64,000 nt of DNA, from the NCBI RefSeq assembly GCF_001189915.1, contig NZ_LFLS01000002.1, positions 1 to 64,000 of the forward strand. The letters run 5' to 3'. A program made the translations under genes and the position numbers. A model generated the notes under the pieces. It was not told the origin of the DNA, searched no databases, and saw only the letters and a list, made by a program, of their open reading frames with translations. Shown piece by piece: positions 26,126 to 34,839 of this stretch. Origin of the DNA: Herbaspirillum autotrophicum (GTDB lineage Bacteria > Pseudomonadota > Gammaproteobacteria > Burkholderiales > Burkholderiaceae_D). Within the stretch, counting starts at the first letter, position 1, and every line of letters begins with the position of its first letter.

Positions 26126-27361
26126 ATGAATAAAAAACACATTGGTTTGTCATTTTGCGCGTTGCTCGCAGCAGGCGCTGCGCAAGCAGGTGCGCCGCTG
26201 AAAGTGGCGCTGGTGGAAACGCTGTCCGGCCCGCAAGCCTCGACCGGTCTGCTGTATCGCGCTGCCGTCAAATATGAACTGGACCGCCTGAATGCTGCCG
26301 GCGGCTGGAACGGGGCACCGATTCAGGTTACCGAATACGACAATCAGGGCGGCCCGGCCGGTGCTTCCGACAAGGTCAAGGCGGCGATTGCCGGTGGTGC
26401 CCAAATCATCATTCAGGGCTCGTCCTCGGCGGTATCGGGGCAGATCACGGAAGACGTCCGCAAATACAACTTGCGCAATGCCGGCAAGGAAGTGCTGTTC
26501 CTCAACATGGGCGGCGAGGCGCTGGAACTGACCGGTGACAAGTGTCACTTCTACCATTTCCGCTTTACCACCAATGCCGTGATGCGCGTCAAAACGCTGG
26601 TGCCGGCGATGAAGGGCACCAAGGAATTGGGCACCAAGGTCTACGCCATGAACCAGAACTATTCATGGGGTGCCGACATGGACAAGGCGATCAAGGAATA
26701 CGCCGCCACCGGTGGTTATACCGTGGTCGAAAGCACCTTGCATGACGTCAACAAAATCCAGGATTTTTCGCCATATGTAGCCAAGATCAAAGCCAGCGGC
26801 GCCGAAACGGTGCTGACCGGCAACTGGTCCAACGACTTGCTGTTGCTGATGAAGGCAACCCGCGCGGCGGGCCTGAAGATCCGCTTCGGCACGGTGTTCC
26901 TGGATCAGCCGGGCAACATCGGCAACGCCGGTGACACCGCGCTGGGCCATTACATTTCGCATGCCTTCAATATCGAAACCAGCAAGCAAACTGAACAGTT
27001 CGGTAACGATTACAAGGCCAAGACCGGGCACTATCCAACCTTCATCGAACCGCAAACGGTGTTTGGCATCCAGATGCTGGGCGAAGCGCTCAAGCAAACC
27101 AAGGCCAGCGGCGACAAGGTCAATGTGACCGAACTGGCGAAGGCGCTGGAGAAGGTCAAGATCGAGACGCCAATGGGTGAAACCTCGATTCGCGCCGCCG
27201 ATCACCAGATGTTGTTGCCGGTGGTGGTGTCGCGCGTGGAAAAGGACGTCAAGTACAAGGTTGACGGTACCGACATGGGCTTCAAGGTGATCCGCAAGTT
27301 CAGCGCGGACGAGGCTGCCAACCCGGTGCAGACCAGCTGCAAGATGCAACGTCCGGCTTAA
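26126..27361 (+). CDS. Branched-chain-amino-acid-type ABC substrate-binding protein
   Basis: A 411-residue periplasmic protein of the LivK/Peripla_BP_6 fold. The signal peptide is residues 1-21 (MNKKHIGLSFCALLAAGAAQA). Mature features include LKVALVETLSGPQASTG, then EYDNQGGPAGASDKVKAAI, and the second-lobe VYAMNQNYSWGADMDKAI. I chose ATG 26126 behind GGAG; an upstream in-frame start would spoil the signal peptide. It serves the LivHMGF-type transporter that follows. Members of this family bind amino acids, amides, aromatic acids and urea, so the ligand is not evident. Confidence 0.92.
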   Translation: MNKKHIGLSFCALLAAGAAQAGAPLKVALVETLSGPQASTGLLYRAAVKYELDRLNAAGGWNGAPIQVTEYDNQGGPAGASDKVKAAIAGGAQIIIQGSSSAVSGQITEDVRKYNLRNAGKEVLFLNMGGEALELTGDKCHFYHFRFTTNAVMRVKTLVPAMKGTKELGTKVYAMNQNYSWGADMDKAIKEYAATGGYTVVESTLHDVNKIQDFSPYVAKIKASGAETVLTGNWSNDLLLLMKATRAAGLKIRFGTVFLDQPGNIGNAGDTALGHYISHAFNIETSKQTEQFGNDYKAKTGHYPTFIEPQTVFGIQMLGEALKQTKASGDKVNVTELAKALEKVKIETPMGETSIRAADHQMLLPVVVSRVEKDVKYKVDGTDMGFKVIRKFSADEAANPVQTSCKMQRPA

Positions 27362-27386
27362 TTCCTTCATTGTCATTCAGACCTCG

Positions 27387-27412
27387 CCGGTCAGCCGTTC
27401 AGGGCTGACCGG
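27387..27412 (+). terminator. Hairpin between the binding-protein and permease genes
   Basis: CCGGTCAGCC-N6-GGCTGACCGG is a perfect 10-bp stem 26 bp after the binding-protein stop. No T-run follows, so it is more likely an mRNA-stabilising or partial-attenuation hairpin that keeps the binding protein in excess over the membrane components. Confidence 0.6.
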
Positions 27413-27491
27413 ATGAGGCTGGCAAGATCAGGCTGCCCGGCATTGCTGCGCAGCGTGGGCCCGCTTTACCTGCTCACTCTGGAAAGTATTT

Positions 27492-28433
27492 ATGGAATTC
27501 TTTACCGTCTCGCTTATCAACGGCACCATTTACGGGCTGTTGTTATTCATGGTGTCGGCCGGATTGACACTCATTTTCGGCATGATGGGCGTACTCAATT
27601 TCGCCCACACCTCGTTTTACATGGTTGGCGCCTATCTGGCCTACAGCCTGCAAAAGGTCATCGGCTTCTGGCCCGCCATCATCGTTGCACCGATCATCGT
27701 CGGCTTTCTCGGTGTGATCGTCGAGCGCTACTTTCTGCGCCGCGTGCACAAACACGGGCATGCCCATGAACTGCTGCTGACCTTCGGCCTGTCGTTCATC
27801 ATCGCCGAAGTCATCAAACTGTTTTTCGGCAATTATCCGGTCAACTACCAGGTACCGGCAGCGCTGAGTTTTTCCGCGTTCCGTCTGTTCGGCACCGACT
27901 ATCCGTTCTATCGCCTGATGATCGGCCTGATTTCCTTGCTGATGTTCGGCATGATTTATCTGCTGTTGTCCCGTACCCGCATCGGCATCGTGGTGCGCTC
28001 GGCCATTTACCGCCCGGCCATGGCCGAGACCCTGGGCCATAACGTGCCGCTGGTGTTCATGGGCGTCTTCGGTGTCGGCGCGGCACTGGCCGGTCTGGCC
28101 GGCGCGATTGCCGGCGCGTTTTACACCACCAATCCGAACATGGCGCTGGAGCTTGGCGTGCTGGTGTTCGTGGTGGTCGTCATCGGTGGCCTGGGTTCGC
28201 TCGAAGGCGCGATGTTGTCGTCGATCCTCATCGGTCTGATTTCCTCGTTTGCGGTCGGTGTCGATCTCAGTCTGGCTGATCTGCTGGCCTACGCCGGCCT
28301 TGGCGACTGGGCGCAGCAAGTCGGCGGCCTGTTGACGCTCAAAGTGTCGTCGCTGGCGGCAACGATTCCGTTTGCATTGATGCTGGTGGTGTTGTTGGTA
28401 CGTCCGTCGGGACTGATGGGCGAGAAGGAATGA
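27492..28433 (+). CDS. livH: ABC transporter permease, LivH family
   Basis: A 313-residue membrane protein with eight or so hydrophobic helices. The family start is INGTIYGLLLFMVSAGLTLIFGMMGVLNFAHTSFYM. The GVNxLV-like coupling region is represented by GIVVRSAIYRPAMAETLGHN, and the late block is VVVVIGGLGSLEGAMLSSILIG. It pairs with the LivM-type permease 4 bp downstream. GGAAAG precedes the ATG. Length is close to E. coli LivH (308). Confidence 0.93.
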   Translation: MEFFTVSLINGTIYGLLLFMVSAGLTLIFGMMGVLNFAHTSFYMVGAYLAYSLQKVIGFWPAIIVAPIIVGFLGVIVERYFLRRVHKHGHAHELLLTFGLSFIIAEVIKLFFGNYPVNYQVPAALSFSAFRLFGTDYPFYRLMIGLISLLMFGMIYLLLSRTRIGIVVRSAIYRPAMAETLGHNVPLVFMGVFGVGAALAGLAGAIAGAFYTTNPNMALELGVLVFVVVVIGGLGSLEGAMLSSILIGLISSFAVGVDLSLADLLAYAGLGDWAQQVGGLLTLKVSSLAATIPFALMLVVLLVRPSGLMGEKE

Positions 28434-28437
28434 ACAA

Positions 28438-29745
28438 ATGAATAAACCACTGAATCCCGCTGTCGCCATTGCGGCAACACCTGCCGGCATCGCCGGCAAA
28501 CAGCAGTCCGGCGCGCGACAACTCTATCTGCGCTTGTTGCTGGCAGCGATATTGCTGCTGTTGGTGGCCTTGCCGGGCCTGTTGTCACAGGCGCTGGTCA
28601 ATGCCGCGATCCAGATGCTGATCGGCGCGTTGTTTGCGAGCGCATTCAATGTGCTGGCCGGGCAGGGCGGCATGCTGTCCTTCGGTCACGCGGCGTACTT
28701 CGGCATCGGCGCCTTTGCCACCTTGCATGCGATGAATGCGCTGGGCGGTGCCGGCTTGTTGCCGACGCCCCTGATGCCGGTGTTCGGTGCCTTGGGTGGC
28801 GCAGCACTGGGACTGGCCGCAGGCTGGTTTTCAACGCAACGCAGCGGCGTCTATTTTTCGATGATTACGCTGGCACTGGCGGAATTGCTGCATGCCCTGG
28901 CCCCGCATCTCAAGAGCACCTTCGGCGGCGAGGCCGGGGTGTCATCGATGCGCATGCCGGCCTGGGGCATCTCGTTCGGCACGCCGACCGAAGTCTATTA
29001 CCTGACGCTGGCCTGGGTGGTGCTGTCGCTGGCGCTGTTGTTCTTTTTCAGCCGCACGCCGCTCGGACGGCTGGCGCTTGGTTTGCGCGAGAACACGCAC
29101 CGCCTGAAGTTCCTCGGCTACAACGTGCACGTTTTGCGGGTACTGATCTTCATGATCTCGGCCATGTTCGCCGGTATCGCCGGTGGTTTGCTGGCCATGA
29201 ACAATGAAGCGGCCAACTATGTGCTGTTCGATGTCAGGCTGTCATCCGAAGTGGTGCTCAATGCCTACATTGGCGGTGTCGGCGTGTTTTTCGGACCGGC
29301 GCTCGGGGCCGCTGTCATGACCTTTTTCGGCTATGCGGTCTCCGATCTGACGCGGTCGTGGTTGCTGTATCAGGGCATCATTTTCGTGTTGGTCATGATG
29401 TTCATGCCAAGCGGCTTGTCGGGAATTGTCGTCTGGTGGAACAACAGCAAGCATGGCAATGCCACCTTGTTGCGCTATGTCCTGAGCTGGACTGCCGGCA
29501 TGTTGTGCTGCGCTGCGGCGACCGTATTTACCGTGGAACTGTTGCAACGTGCGCTGGGCACCGACTATCAGTCCTTGCTGACCGACGGCCAGCCGTGGCC
29601 GGCGATTGACTTGTTCGGCCACGCCTGGCTGCCTGGCGCCGCGCTGACATGGCTGTTGCCAGTGGTATTGCTGGTGGCCGGATGTCTGGTGCTGCAGCGC
29701 ACCGGCCATGCCTGGCAGGCGCTTAACGATCAGGAGGCAGTATGA
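28438..29745 (+). CDS. livM: ABC transporter permease, LivM family, with C-terminal extension
   Basis: A 435-residue permease. The LivM core (about residues 30-335) shows AGQGGMLSFGHAAYFGIGAF, GVYFSMITLALAEL, and the GLRENTHRLKFLGYNV coupling loop, then GGVGVFFGPALGAAVMTFF. After a normal family ending near MFMPSGLSGIV there are about 95 further residues. These contain two more hydrophobic segments (YVLSWTAGMLCCAAATVFTV and ALTWLLPVVLLVAGCLVL). This tail is longer than in typical LivM permeases, and its role is unknown. The stop overlaps the ATPase start by four bases. Confidence 0.9.
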   Translation: MNKPLNPAVAIAATPAGIAGKQQSGARQLYLRLLLAAILLLLVALPGLLSQALVNAAIQMLIGALFASAFNVLAGQGGMLSFGHAAYFGIGAFATLHAMNALGGAGLLPTPLMPVFGALGGAALGLAAGWFSTQRSGVYFSMITLALAELLHALAPHLKSTFGGEAGVSSMRMPAWGISFGTPTEVYYLTLAWVVLSLALLFFFSRTPLGRLALGLRENTHRLKFLGYNVHVLRVLIFMISAMFAGIAGGLLAMNNEAANYVLFDVRLSSEVVLNAYIGGVGVFFGPALGAAVMTFFGYAVSDLTRSWLLYQGIIFVLVMMFMPSGLSGIVVWWNNSKHGNATLLRYVLSWTAGMLCCAAATVFTVELLQRALGTDYQSLLTDGQPWPAIDLFGHAWLPGAALTWLLPVVLLVAGCLVLQRTGHAWQALNDQEAV

Positions 29746-30503
29746 ATCCGGCAGTGACCGCATTGCAATTGCGTGACGTCCATAAATCATTTGGCGAAGC
29801 GCACATCATTCGTGGCGTGAATCTGGAATTGTTCGAGGGTGAACGGCATGCCTTCATCGGTCCCAACGGCGCCGGAAAATCGACGCTGTTCCATTTGATC
29901 TCGGGGCAGTTCAAACCGAGTTCGGGCGACATCGTACTGGGTGAAAAAGCCATCGGCGGCCTGCCGCCGGAGCAGATCAACCGGCTCGGCCTGTCGCGTT
30001 CGTTCCAGATCACCAATATCTTTCCCAAGCTGTCGGTCTATGAAAACCTGCGTCTCGGCGTGATGCAGCGCTGCGGCCTGCAATACACCTGGTGGCGTCC
30101 GGTCGCCGGCTATGCCAGGGTGCGTGAATTGACCGAGCAGTTGTTGGAGCAGGTACGCCTGACCCGGCATCGCGACACGCTGGGTGGCGAGTTGTCCTAT
30201 TCCGAGCAGCGTTCGCTGGAAATCGGCATGACGCTGGCGTCCGATCCCAAGGTCCTGTTGCTGGATGAACCGATGGCCGGCATGTCGCGTGAAGAAACCG
30301 ATTACACCGTGGATTTGCTGCGCGAGTTGTCGGTCGGCCGCACGCTGATGATCGTCGAGCATGACATGGACGTGGTGTTTTCGCTGTGCGACCGCATCAG
30401 CGTGCTGGTGTACGGCCAGGTTGTGGCTACCGGTACACCGGAGCAAGTGCGCAACAACGCGCAAGTACAAGAAGCCTATCTGGGCACCGAGGTGAGCGCA
30501 TGA
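29742..30503 (+). CDS. livG: ABC transporter ATP-binding protein, LivG family
   Basis: A 253-residue ATPase. Walker A is GPNGAGKST, the signature is unusual (LSYSEQRSLEIG in place of LSGGQxR), Walker B is VLLLDEPMAG, and the switch histidine is VEHD. The family block LFHLISGQFKPSSGDIVL and the NIFPKLSVYENLRLG helix are present. LSYSEQ-type signatures are usual in LivG homologues (LAYGQQR). It is coupled by four-base overlaps to both neighbours and pairs with LivF as a heterodimer. Confidence 0.93.
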   Translation: MNPAVTALQLRDVHKSFGEAHIIRGVNLELFEGERHAFIGPNGAGKSTLFHLISGQFKPSSGDIVLGEKAIGGLPPEQINRLGLSRSFQITNIFPKLSVYENLRLGVMQRCGLQYTWWRPVAGYARVRELTEQLLEQVRLTRHRDTLGGELSYSEQRSLEIGMTLASDPKVLLLDEPMAGMSREETDYTVDLLRELSVGRTLMIVEHDMDVVFSLCDRISVLVYGQVVATGTPEQVRNNAQVQEAYLGTEVSA

Positions 30504-31258
30504 GTCTGTCAAGTCAATCCATCGTGCCGGCGTCGCGCATCGCGGCGGGCTCGTCCTTGCTGCAAATTCGCGACTTGCACGCGCATTACGGCAAGAGCCA
30601 TATCTTGCAGGGCGTCAGTTTTGATGTCGGCCACGGCGAGGTCATCAGTTTGCTGGGCCGCAACGGCTCCGGCCGCTCGACCACCGCGCGCGCCATCATG
30701 GGACTGGTGCCGCCGAGCGCCGGCCAGGTGCTGCTCAATGGCCAGGATCTGGCCGGTGCGCGGCCGTATGCAGTGTGCCGGGCCGGCATCGCGTTTGTCC
30801 CCGAAGAGCGTGAGGTGTTTGCCAATCTGAGTGTCGATGAAAATCTGCAAATGGGTATGCAGCCGCGCCATCCGGATGCGCCCGAATGGAGTATCGAACA
30901 GATGTTCGACTTCTTCCCGCGCCTCAAGGAACGCCGCAACACCCGCGCCGGCAATCTGTCCGGCGGCGAGCAGCAAATGCTGACCATTTGCCGGTCCTTG
31001 CTGGGCAATCCGAAAGTGATCCTGATCGACGAGCCGACCGAAGGCCTGGCACCGAAGATCGTCACCGTGGTCGGTGAAGCGATTCAGGAAATTCACCGGC
31101 GTGGCGTGTCAGTGGTGCTGGTGGAGCAAAAACTCACGATTGCTTTAAAGATTTCTACCGGCGTTTGCCTGCTGGGTCACGGACACATCGTGTTCCGTGG
31201 CACACCGGATGAACTGACCGCAAATCCTCAACTTTTGAAAGACTGGCTGGCAGTATGA
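30500..31258 (+). CDS. livF: ABC transporter ATP-binding protein, LivF family
   Basis: A 252-residue ATPase. Walker A reads GRNGSGRSTT, with arginine in place of the invariant lysine. I recall GRNGVGRSTT from some LivF homologues, so it may be tolerated. The signature is LSGGEQQM, Walker B is VILIDEPTEGLAP and the switch His is replaced by Gln (VEQK), which is normal in LivF. The N-terminus has about 20 extra residues before the ATPase domain. It overlaps livG and the following SDR gene by four bases each. Confidence 0.92.
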   Translation: MSLSSQSIVPASRIAAGSSLLQIRDLHAHYGKSHILQGVSFDVGHGEVISLLGRNGSGRSTTARAIMGLVPPSAGQVLLNGQDLAGARPYAVCRAGIAFVPEEREVFANLSVDENLQMGMQPRHPDAPEWSIEQMFDFFPRLKERRNTRAGNLSGGEQQMLTICRSLLGNPKVILIDEPTEGLAPKIVTVVGEAIQEIHRRGVSVVLVEQKLTIALKISTGVCLLGHGHIVFRGTPDELTANPQLLKDWLAV

Positions 31259-32100
31259 CTAATGCGGTAAACACAGAAGCGCAAGAAATTGACGCCCATG
31301 CCTTGCATGCCATTGCGCAATACAAGAATTTTTCCGATCTGGCGGGCAAGGTCGTGTTCATCACCGGCGCCGGCAGCGGCATCGGCCGCGCCATGGCGGA
31401 TGCGTTTGCCGTCAACGGCGCTCATCTGGCCTTGCTGGATATCAATGCCGATCTGCTGGCGCAGGTACAGCGCGAACTGCATGCCACTTTCCCGCAGATC
31501 GACGTGATGACGTTCGTCGCTTCGATTACCGATGATGTCGCGGTCGCGCAAGCGGTCGATGCGGCCCAACAGCATTTCGGTTGCATCGATGTCTTGCTCA
31601 ACAACGCCGGCATCTCAGCCAACCGGCCGACGCTGGAACTGGCACCGGCCGACTGGCGCCGCGCCATTGATATCAACCTCAATGGCGTGTTCTATTGCGC
31701 GCAGGCCGCCGGCCGTCACATGGTGCAACAGGGCAGTGGTGTGATTCTCAACACCGCTTCCATGTATGGCACCGTGGCCGCGCCCGAACGTGCGGCGTAT
31801 TGCGCCAGCAAGGCCGCCGTGGTGATGCTGACCAAGGTCATGGCAGTCGAATGGGCGCCGGCCGGCTTGCGCGTCAATGCACTGGCCCCGGGTTATGTGC
31901 AAACCGCGCTGGTCGATGAACTGGTCCGCACCGGCCGCATGGATCTGGACGCGCTGGTCAAGCGCACACCGGCACGCCGTCTCGGACAGCCGCATGAAAT
32001 TGCCACGCTGGCCTTGTTCCTGGCGTCCGGCAGTGCCGCCTACATCAACGGCCAGGCCATCGTTGCCGATGGTGGCTGGTCCGCCTACAGCTATATCTGA
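31255..32100 (+). CDS. Short-chain dehydrogenase/reductase
   Basis: A 281-residue SDR with an N-terminal extension of about 28 residues. It has TGAGSGIGRAMA (cofactor), LLDIN (acidic residue suggesting NAD), NNAG, the catalytic Ser in NTASMYG, and YCASK. C-terminal PGYVQTAL is the usual proximity to the substrate loop. The start codon overlaps the livF stop (ATGA), so it is translated with the transporter. It is a second dehydrogenase of the pathway beside the shikimate-dehydrogenase-family enzyme and the divergent SDR. Confidence 0.92.
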   Translation: MTNAVNTEAQEIDAHALHAIAQYKNFSDLAGKVVFITGAGSGIGRAMADAFAVNGAHLALLDINADLLAQVQRELHATFPQIDVMTFVASITDDVAVAQAVDAAQQHFGCIDVLLNNAGISANRPTLELAPADWRRAIDINLNGVFYCAQAAGRHMVQQGSGVILNTASMYGTVAAPERAAYCASKAAVVMLTKVMAVEWAPAGLRVNALAPGYVQTALVDELVRTGRMDLDALVKRTPARRLGQPHEIATLALFLASGSAAYINGQAIVADGGWSAYSYI

Positions 32101-32144
32101 TACCGCATTCACACATACATACCCTCTATCTGGAGATTGACACC

Positions 32145-34334
32145 ATGTCAGACCACATTGCACTCGCCCCCGCATCCGCCTGGGTCGAATTGCGTACTAC
32201 CGATGAAGATTGGGCCGCAGCAGACCCGGCCGTGCTGGGCACCTTGCTGACCCACTCGCACCTGATCCGGGCCTTTGAAGAAACCGTGCTGGAACTGGCC
32301 ATGGACGGCCTGGTACATGGCCCGGCGCACTCCAGTATCGGCCAGGAAGGCGGCGCCGCCGGCTCCATCGTGCCGCTGCTGGCGGCTGATCAGGTCAACG
32401 GCTCGCATCGCGGCCATCACCAGTTTCTGTCGAAGGCGTTGGGTTATCTGACCCCCGATGGCATTGATCCGGCGGCCGCACTGACACCCGAAATCGATAC
32501 CTTGCTGCAGCGTACGCTGGCCGAAATCCTGGGACTGGCGCAAGGCTTTTGCAGCGGCCGTGGCGGTTCCATGCACTTGCGCTGGCAAGAAGCCGGCGTG
32601 CTCGGTACCAATGCCATCGTCGGCGGCGGTGTGCCACTGGCGGCCGGTGCCGCATGGGCGCATAAGCATGCCGGTACCGACAATGTCGCGGTGACTTACT
32701 TCGGTGACGGCGCGGTCAATATCGGTTCGGTGCTGGAAACCATGAATATCGCCGCCGCCTGGAAGTTGCCGCTGTGTTTCTTCATCGAAAACAACGGTTA
32801 CGCGGTATCGACCACAGTCGAAGAAGCCACCGCCGAACCGCGCCTGTCGGCCCGCGGTGCTGCGTTCAATATCCCGAGCTGGAAGGTCAACGGCATGGAC
32901 CCGCTGGCGGTCTATCTGGCGATGAACGAAGCACTGGCGCATATGCGCGCCGGCAAGGGGCCAACCATCATCGAAGCCGATGTCTATCGTTTCTTCCATC
33001 AAAACGGCGGCTTCCCCGGCAGTGCGTTTGGTTATCGCAGCCGCGAAGAAGAACAGTCATGGCGTCAGCGCGATCCGCTCGATCTGCTCGGCAGCAAAAT
33101 GCAGGCGCGCGGTCTGATCGATGAAGCTGGCATTCTGGCCCTGCGGGAACGCATCAAGGCGTCGATGGCCAAGGCCGTGGCGGCACTGACGGAAGCTGAT
33201 CCGAACGGCAAGGCCGGCAAGAAACGGATTCGCCCGGAACTGTGGCCGAGCCCGGATTTCCGCAATGTGGGCGTGCGCGGCGATTTGTCGGAACTGGCCG
33301 GTGCCCGCACCGAAGAACAAGACAGCTTCAGCGGCAAGCTGGATACCCGCAAGTTCATTGACGTCGTCGCCGATGTCATGGACCGTCGCATGAGCACCGA
33401 TGACAGCGTGGTGGTCATGGGCGAAGACGTGCATCGCCTGAAAGGCGGTACCAACGGCGCCACCCGCGGCCTCAAGGATAAATTCCCGGAACGCACCTTG
33501 GGCACGCCGATCAGTGAAAACGCCTTCTGCGGTCTGGGCGGCGGTTTGGCCATGGATGGCCGGTTCAAGCCGGTGGTGGAATTCATGTATCCCGACTTCA
33601 TGTGGGTGGCAGCCGACCAGGTCTTCAATCAGATCGGCAAGGCCCGTCACATGTTTGGCGGCGACATCGAGGTGCCGTTTGTCTTGCGCACCAAAGTCGC
33701 GATGGGCACCGGTTACGGTTCGCAACACTCGATGGACCCGGCCGGCATTTTCGCCACCAGCCCGGGCTGGCGCATCGTGGCGCCGTCCACGCCGTTTGAC
33801 TATGTGGGCCTGATGAATGCCGCACTGGCGCTCAAAGATCCGGTGCTGGTGATCGAACACGTCGATCTGTACAACGCGTCGGGTATCGCCCCGGTCGATG
33901 ATTTCGACTATCAGACGCCATTCGGCAAGGCCGCCATCCGCCGCACCGGCAAGGAAGTCACCGTGCTGACCTATCTGTCGATGGTGGCGCACAGTCTGGA
34001 AGCAGCAGCCCAGACCGGCATCGATGCCGAAGTGGTGGACCTGCGCTGGCTGGATCGCGCCAGCCTCGACTGGGACACCATCGAAGCCAGTATCCGCAAA
34101 ACCAATAACGTCCTGATCGTGGAACAGGGTTCGGTCGGCACCTCGTATGGCGGCTGGCTGGCCGACGAGATTCAGCGTCGTTGCTTCGACTGGCTGGACC
34201 AGCCGGTACAGCGTGTCTCCGGCAGCGAGGCGTCGCCGAGCATTTCCAAGGTGCTGGAGCGTGCGGCTGCGGCGCGTACCGAAGAAGTGGTGGCCGGTTT
34301 GCAGCAAATCATGCGCGACAAGGGCGCAGCTTAA
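32145..34334 (+). CDS. Fused alpha-beta 2-oxoacid/acetoin dehydrogenase E1 (thiamine-diphosphate)
   Basis: One 729-residue chain holds both halves of an E1. Residues 1-330 are the alpha part: GPAHSSIGQEGG, SHRGHHQFLSKAL with the active-site histidines, and the thiamine-diphosphate/Mg motif GDGAVN at 187-192 ending in ENN at 215-217. Residues from about 345 are the beta part: VVVMGEDV, TPISENAFCGLGGGLAM, VEFMYPDFMWVAADQVFNQ, and the C-terminal LRWLDRASLDW. E1s of the acetoin and branched-chain types are normally two polypeptides. With E2 and E3 genes following, it should form a complex that decarboxylates a 2-oxoacid or cleaves an acyloin/diketone and passes the acyl group to lipoate. The substrate cannot be read directly. 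Confidence 0.92.
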   Translation: MSDHIALAPASAWVELRTTDEDWAAADPAVLGTLLTHSHLIRAFEETVLELAMDGLVHGPAHSSIGQEGGAAGSIVPLLAADQVNGSHRGHHQFLSKALGYLTPDGIDPAAALTPEIDTLLQRTLAEILGLAQGFCSGRGGSMHLRWQEAGVLGTNAIVGGGVPLAAGAAWAHKHAGTDNVAVTYFGDGAVNIGSVLETMNIAAAWKLPLCFFIENNGYAVSTTVEEATAEPRLSARGAAFNIPSWKVNGMDPLAVYLAMNEALAHMRAGKGPTIIEADVYRFFHQNGGFPGSAFGYRSREEEQSWRQRDPLDLLGSKMQARGLIDEAGILALRERIKASMAKAVAALTEADPNGKAGKKRIRPELWPSPDFRNVGVRGDLSELAGARTEEQDSFSGKLDTRKFIDVVADVMDRRMSTDDSVVVMGEDVHRLKGGTNGATRGLKDKFPERTLGTPISENAFCGLGGGLAMDGRFKPVVEFMYPDFMWVAADQVFNQIGKARHMFGGDIEVPFVLRTKVAMGTGYGSQHSMDPAGIFATSPGWRIVAPSTPFDYVGLMNAALALKDPVLVIEHVDLYNASGIAPVDDFDYQTPFGKAAIRRTGKEVTVLTYLSMVAHSLEAAAQTGIDAEVVDLRWLDRASLDWDTIEASIRKTNNVLIVEQGSVGTSYGGWLADEIQRRCFDWLDQPVQRVSGSEASPSISKVLERAAAARTEEVVAGLQQIMRDKGAA

Positions 34335-34346
34335 GGAGAATTGAAC

Positions 34347-34838
34347 ATGAGCATCAATCAGATTGTGCCACTCGAAGTCGGCATTGCCTGCCGCGACTTG
34401 CCGCGCCTGCGCGCGTTTTATCAAGACGTCATGGGTTTTTCCGTGGTCAGCGAAATCGTGGTGCCGGCTGCCAAGGCGGCGCCATCGGCGTTGTCGGCTG
34501 ACGGCTACACCGTGACGCGTTTGCAGACACCGTATGGCGAGCGCATCAAACTGCTGGCACCGAATTCGCCGCCGGCGGCAGCATCGGCATCAGTTGCCGA
34601 TTACATTCTGGACCGGCCGCACGCCACGTATCTGACCTTCATCGTGGCCGATATCAATGCCGCCATCGGCACCTTGCTGCAGGCCGGCATCCGGTTCCTG
34701 ACCGGCGCCCAGCGGGTCGAAGCGCGTCCCGGCGTGTATCTGGCGTTTTGCGAAGACCCGGAAGGCAATCTGCTGGAACTGGTCGAGTACAGCGATATTG
34801 CGGCTTACCGCCCCGATCTGAAAAAAGGAAGCAACTGA
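34347..34838 (+). CDS. VOC (glyoxalase/bleomycin-resistance) superfamily protein
   Basis: A 163-residue protein with two beta-alpha-beta-beta-beta modules. The first starts LEVGIACRDLPRLRAFYQDVMGFS, the second THLTFIV-like ATYLTFIVADINAAIGTLL, ending CEDPEGNLLELVEY with the metal-ligand glutamate. The family includes glyoxalases, methylmalonyl-CoA epimerase and ring-cleavage dioxygenases. Position between E1 and E2 indicates a step on the same substrate, perhaps isomerisation, epimerisation or ring opening. AAGGAG precedes the ATG at 34347. Confidence 0.9.
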   Translation: MSINQIVPLEVGIACRDLPRLRAFYQDVMGFSVVSEIVVPAAKAAPSALSADGYTVTRLQTPYGERIKLLAPNSPPAAASASVADYILDRPHATYLTFIVADINAAIGTLLQAGIRFLTGAQRVEARPGVYLAFCEDPEGNLLELVEYSDIAAYRPDLKKGSN

Positions 34839-34839
34839 G

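Noticed and set aside
33057-34424. Long minus-strand open frame opposite the fused E1 gene
   Set aside because: It has no motif or ribosome-binding site, and the sense strand is clearly coding.
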